Assembly: GCA_022511075.1 (NCBI GenBank)
Contig: JAFLSE010000021.1
Span: 1 to 43,297, forward strand
Source of the DNA: Prevotella sp.
GTDB taxonomy: Bacteria > Bacteroidota > Bacteroidia > Bacteroidales > Bacteroidaceae
Length of the DNA: 43,297 bases
Direction: 5' to 3'
A program made the position numbers and the translations under genes. The notes under the pieces were generated by a model that had not been told where the DNA came from, searched no databases, and was given only the letters and a program-made list of their open reading frames with translations. This document shows, in pieces, positions 39,818 through 43,297 of this stretch; within the stretch, counting starts at the first letter, position 1; each line of letters opens with the position of its first letter.

Positions 39818-42583
39818 ATGGAAAAACTATTTCTTTTAGACGCATACGCACTCATATACAGGTCGTACTATGCCTTCATTAAGTCACCAAGAGTAAACTC
39901 CAAAGGACTTAATACCTCCGCGATACTTGGATTCGTAAATACACTGCACGAGGTGCTCGAAAAAGAAAAGCCCGACTACATAGGCGTGGCTTTTGACCCT
40001 GCAGGACTGACATTCCGCCACGAGGCATACGAGGCATACAAGGCACAGCGTGAGGCGTGCCCCGAGGACATAAGGAAATCCATCCCCATAATAAAAGACA
40101 TATTGCAGGCGATGAGAATACCAATTCTCGAAGTACAGGGCTATGAGGCAGACGATGTGATTGGCACTCTCGCAACGAAGGCTGGCGCACAAGGAATAGA
40201 CACCTATATGCTGACTCCAGACAAGGATTACGGACAATTAGTAAGGGAGAACGTGAGAATGTACCGACCACGCCATGGGGGTGGGTATGAAATAATGGGT
40301 GTCAACGAGGTGATGAAGAAATACGGTATCTCCTCCACCCTACAGGTTATAGACCTTCTGGGACTGATGGGCGACTCCTCAGACAATATTCCTGGTTGTC
40401 CTGGCGTGGGAGAGAAAACAGCCGTGAAACTGCTCAACGAGTTTGGCAACATTGAGACACTATTGGCGAGCACCGACAAACTGAAAGGAGCGATGAAGAA
40501 GAAGGTGGAGGAAAACAGCGAGAAAATAAAATTCTCGAAATTCCTTGCAACCATAAAAACCGACGTGCCGATAGAACTCAATCTTGACGAACTGAAAAAA
40601 GAAGAGCCAGCGGAAGACGAACTGCGCAGAATCTTCACGGAATTAGAATTTAAGACCCTCACAAACAAATTCTTTAATAAATCTAAAGAAAACGCAAAAA
40701 ACGATAATTTGCAACTCGATTTATTTGCAGAATTTGCGACCAACGGGACGGTTGATGAAGAAAAATCGCTGGATTTTAGCCTTAAAACAGTACCTCACGA
40801 CTACCAACTCATTGAAAAAGAAGAGGATATGCGAAGAATTTTCGACTATTTTTACACATCGAAAATTCTCGTTTTAGACACGGAAACCACAAGTACCAAC
40901 ACAATAGATGCAGAATTAGTGGGTTTGAGCTTCGCAATCAAGGAAAATGAGGCGTTTTATGTACCAGTTCCAGAGAATCGTGAAGAAGCACAAAAAATAG
41001 TTAATATATTTAAACCGCTATATGAGGACGAAAATATTGTAAAAGTCGGGCAGAACATAAAATACGACTTGGAGGTGTTGCACAACTACGGAGTGGAACT
41101 GAAAGGAAAGCTATGGGACACCATGATTGCCCACTACCTCATTCAACCCGAACTGCGCCACAACATGGACTATATGGCGAAAACTCTACTCAACTACAAG
41201 ACGATACACATTGACGAACTGATTGGCCCGAAGGGGAAGAACCAGAAGTCGATGCGCGACCTCTCCCCTACCCTTGTCTATGAATATGCCGCCGAAGATG
41301 CGGACATAACACTGAAGCTGAAAAACGTGCTCGAGCCGAAGCTGAAGGAATACGGACTCGAAGACCTATTCTACAATGTCGAGATGCCGCTGATATACGT
41401 TCTTGCTGAAATGGAGATGAACGGCGTGCGCATAGACACCGACTCGCTGAAAGAGACATCGAACACGCTCACAAAACGCATGGAGGAACTCGAAAAGCGC
41501 ATTCACGAACTTGCAGGCGAGGACTTCAACATAGCATCACCAAAGCAGGTGGGCGAGATTCTTTTCGGAAAACTGAAAATCATAGAAAAGCCGAAAAAGA
41601 CAAAGACAGGGCAATTCATAACAAGCGAGGAAGTGCTGCAGACGCTGCGTGGAAAGCACGAGATTGTAGCAGATATTCTTGAGCACCGTGGACTGAAAAA
41701 ACTATTAGGCACATACGTAGACGCGTTGCCGAAACTTATCAACCCACGTACAGGACACATTCATACATCGTTCAACCAAGCGATAACCGCCACAGGTCGC
41801 CTATCGTCGAGCGACCCAAACCTGCAAAACATACCCGTAAGAGGCGAGGACGGCAAGGAGATACGCAAGGCTTTCATACCCGAAGAAGGATGCAAATTCT
41901 TCTCTGCAGACTATAGTCAGATAGAACTGCGTGTAATGGCGCATCTGAGCGGCGATGAGAATATGATTGAGGCATTCAGAAGCGGACAGGATATTCACGC
42001 CGCCACGGCCGCAAAAGTCTACAAAAAAGACATCTCAGAAGTGGAGCGCGACGAACGCACAAAGGCAAAACGTGCCAATTTCGGCATCATCTACGGCATA
42101 ACGGTATTCGGACTTGCCGAACGATTAGAAATAAGCAGGGAGGAGTCGAGACAACTCATTGACGGCTATTTCGAAACGTTCCCCAAAGTGAAAGACTATA
42201 TGGAGAACGCAAAGGAAAGCGCACGCCGAAAAGGATATGTAGAGACACTATTCGGCAGGAGGCGCTATCTTGCCGACATAAACAGTGCCAATGCCACCGT
42301 GCGTGGGTTTGCCGAGCGCAACGCCATAAATGCCCCTATACAAGGCACTGCTGCCGATATAATAAAAGTGGCAATGGTGCATGTTTTCGAGCGCATGAAG
42401 CGCGAAAAAGTGGCATCTAAAATGATTCTGCAAGTACACGACGAACTTAACTTCAGCGTTGCTCCCGGCGAGGAGCAGATTATGGAGCGCATAGTAATGG
42501 AAGAAATGAGCAACGTGCTTGAAATAAAAGTGCCCCTGCTCGCAGACTGCGGCTGGGGCAATAACTGGCTCGAGGCTCACTAA
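39818..42583 (+). CDS. polA: DNA polymerase I
   Basis: PolA fills gaps and removes RNA primers in replication and repair. The 921-residue protein has three domains. The 5'-3' exonuclease is at about residues 1-290 ('LFLLDAYALIYRSYYAF', 'TPDKDYGQL', 'PGVGEKTAVKLL'). The 3'-5' proofreading domain looks intact: Asp354 and Glu356 in 'LVLDTETTST', 'VGQNIKYDLEVL' and 'YAAEDADITLKL'. The polymerase domain has motif A 'DYSQIELRVMAHLSG' (Asp698), motif B 'KRANFGIIYG' with Phe at the sugar-selection position, and motif C 'QVHDELNF' (His874, Asp875). The linker before the proofreading domain is AT-rich, consistent with a flexible hinge. It is divergent from the polyprenyl synthase and converges on a histidine kinase. 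Confidence 0.95.
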   Translation: MEKLFLLDAYALIYRSYYAFIKSPRVNSKGLNTSAILGFVNTLHEVLEKEKPDYIGVAFDPAGLTFRHEAYEAYKAQREACPEDIRKSIPIIKDILQAMRIPILEVQGYEADDVIGTLATKAGAQGIDTYMLTPDKDYGQLVRENVRMYRPRHGGGYEIMGVNEVMKKYGISSTLQVIDLLGLMGDSSDNIPGCPGVGEKTAVKLLNEFGNIETLLASTDKLKGAMKKKVEENSEKIKFSKFLATIKTDVPIELNLDELKKEEPAEDELRRIFTELEFKTLTNKFFNKSKENAKNDNLQLDLFAEFATNGTVDEEKSLDFSLKTVPHDYQLIEKEEDMRRIFDYFYTSKILVLDTETTSTNTIDAELVGLSFAIKENEAFYVPVPENREEAQKIVNIFKPLYEDENIVKVGQNIKYDLEVLHNYGVELKGKLWDTMIAHYLIQPELRHNMDYMAKTLLNYKTIHIDELIGPKGKNQKSMRDLSPTLVYEYAAEDADITLKLKNVLEPKLKEYGLEDLFYNVEMPLIYVLAEMEMNGVRIDTDSLKETSNTLTKRMEELEKRIHELAGEDFNIASPKQVGEILFGKLKIIEKPKKTKTGQFITSEEVLQTLRGKHEIVADILEHRGLKKLLGTYVDALPKLINPRTGHIHTSFNQAITATGRLSSSDPNLQNIPVRGEDGKEIRKAFIPEEGCKFFSADYSQIELRVMAHLSGDENMIEAFRSGQDIHAATAAKVYKKDISEVERDERTKAKRANFGIIYGITVFGLAERLEISREESRQLIDGYFETFPKVKDYMENAKESARRKGYVETLFGRRRYLADINSANATVRGFAERNAINAPIQGTAADIIKVAMVHVFERMKREKVASKMILQVHDELNFSVAPGEEQIMERIVMEEMSNVLEIKVPLLADCGWGNNWLEAH

Positions 42584-42607
42584 ACGATTATCTGCATAGA
42601 CAAACAG

Positions 42608-43297
42608 CTATTTCACGGGAAGGGTAAACACCATGCGTGTACCGTCGTGATAGCCTTTGTCTATGACAAGATTACCTCCCAGGTATATGGCAATCTTGCG
42701 TATCACCGACAATCCTATACCGAGTCCCTGCGTAAAGTTGTCAACCTTATAGAACTGCTCGAACACCTGTTCCTGTCGCTCTTCCGGAATACCAATACCA
42801 GTATCGGTTATGGCAAACTTTAACTTGCTGCCATCTTTGCTTTTGGAAACAGAAAGCTCAACACTACCTTTTTCCGTAAACTTCAGGGCATTATCCATCA
42901 GCTGTTGCAAGACACGCTCCACACCCTCTTCATTGCTCTGCACGATAAAATCATGGGGCAAGTTTGTCTTGAAAATCAGTTCCAGTTTCTTAATGTTATT
43001 TCCTTCCGCCTTTTCCATAATGCTTCGGCAAAGGTCATTTATGGCAATCTTGTCGTTCTTGCTGTAGCGCGACGCACTGTCACCTTGCGACATTTCCAAT
43101 AAGTCGTTGGCAATATTGATGATTGAGGCGGTGTTTTTATTTATTGCCTGCAACATTGATTTGCGCCCTTCCCTGTCAAGTTGTACATTGGGATTGGCAA
43201 GAACCTGCGTAAATCCCACAATACCATTCAACGGGGTGCGTATTTCGTGGCTTATATGCTTGATAAACTCACTCTTCATGCGCTCCGATTCCTTCAC
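42608..43297 (-). CDS. Sensor histidine kinase, C-terminal part (5' cut by window)
   Basis: Only the last 229 or so residues are inside the window; the frame is open to the right edge, so the apparent GTG start is artificial. The HisKA dimerisation domain has the phospho-acceptor His in 'HISHEIRTPLNGIVGFTQVL'. The HATPase domain has the N box 'QLMDNALKFTEKG', G1 'ITDTGIGIPEE', F box 'VFEQFYKVDNF' and G2 'GLGIGLSVI'. It would act in a two-component system at the inner membrane. The sensory part and any response regulator are outside the window. It ends 24 bp from the convergent polA stop. Confidence 0.88.
   Translation of the reverse strand: MKESERMKSEFIKHISHEIRTPLNGIVGFTQVLANPNVQLDREGRKSMLQAINKNTASIINIANDLLEMSQGDSASRYSKNDKIAINDLCRSIMEKAEGNNIKKLELIFKTNLPHDFIVQSNEEGVERVLQQLMDNALKFTEKGSVELSVSKSKDGSKLKFAITDTGIGIPEERQEQVFEQFYKVDNFTQGLGIGLSVIRKIAIYLGGNLVIDKGYHDGTRMVFTLPVK

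Overview
The window looks like chromosomal DNA from a Bacteroidales bacterium, most likely Prevotella or a close relative. The evidence is Bacteroidetes-type promoters (TTTG-N19/20-TAnnTTTG) in front of several genes, families typical of that phylum (HU-HIG DNA-binding protein, TRL-like lipoprotein, DUF2851, DUF4384, an ECF sigma paired with a small one-TM protein), and a secreted pectate-lyase-like protein ending in the common 'NLAGQRV...' tail. Moderate GC and housekeeping gene order suggest core chromosome. I saw no phage, IS, integrase, CRISPR array or rRNA.

Layout. 1-1571 (+): the end of rbfA and a LolC/E-type permease. 1642-6778 (-): a six-gene cassette of exported proteins. In transcription order these are an LPP20-like protein, a DUF4384 protein, a TRL-like lipoprotein, a small AT-rich unknown, a caspase-fold (C14) protease and a transglutaminase-fold protein. 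Upstream of the cassette, about 6843-7225, is a strong promoter, a GC-rich segment with long-range pairing and an intrinsic terminator. It is either an unassigned ncRNA or a terminated leader of the cassette. 7390-8750: tandem palindromes, an HU-HIG gene and a Fur-family regulator. 8812-11295 (+): murF, tRNA-Pro(CGG) and dusB. 11292-19467 (-): a tight run of GNAT-like gene, parE, S41 protease, comM and an ABC exporter. 19613-20778 (-): ECF sigma, its one-TM partner and a terminator. 20836-24475 (-): topA-aroK-argB. 24649-27408 (-): a large secreted pectate-lyase-like protein. 27415-28174: a non-coding stretch with a long hairpin, an AT palindrome and a decayed Fur-family fragment. 28175-31251 (+): a second ECF/partner module with two exported proteins and an SDR oxidoreductase. 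31528-38759 (+): a DUF2851 gene, mnmG, apt, uvrC, dtd and deoC. Two parS sites flank apt. 38756-42583: divergent polyprenyl synthase and polA. 42608-end (-): the C-terminal part of a histidine kinase.

How it fits together. Most of the window is housekeeping: cell wall, tRNA modification, DNA repair and topology, arginine and shikimate metabolism. The unusual parts are the exported caspase/transglutaminase cassette with its upstream RNA element, the parS pair beside mnmG (suggesting a position near the origin and centromere), two parallel ECF modules, and a Fur remnant similar to the intact Fur-family gene 19 kb away. All functions are read by eye from motifs. No database search or folding program was run.
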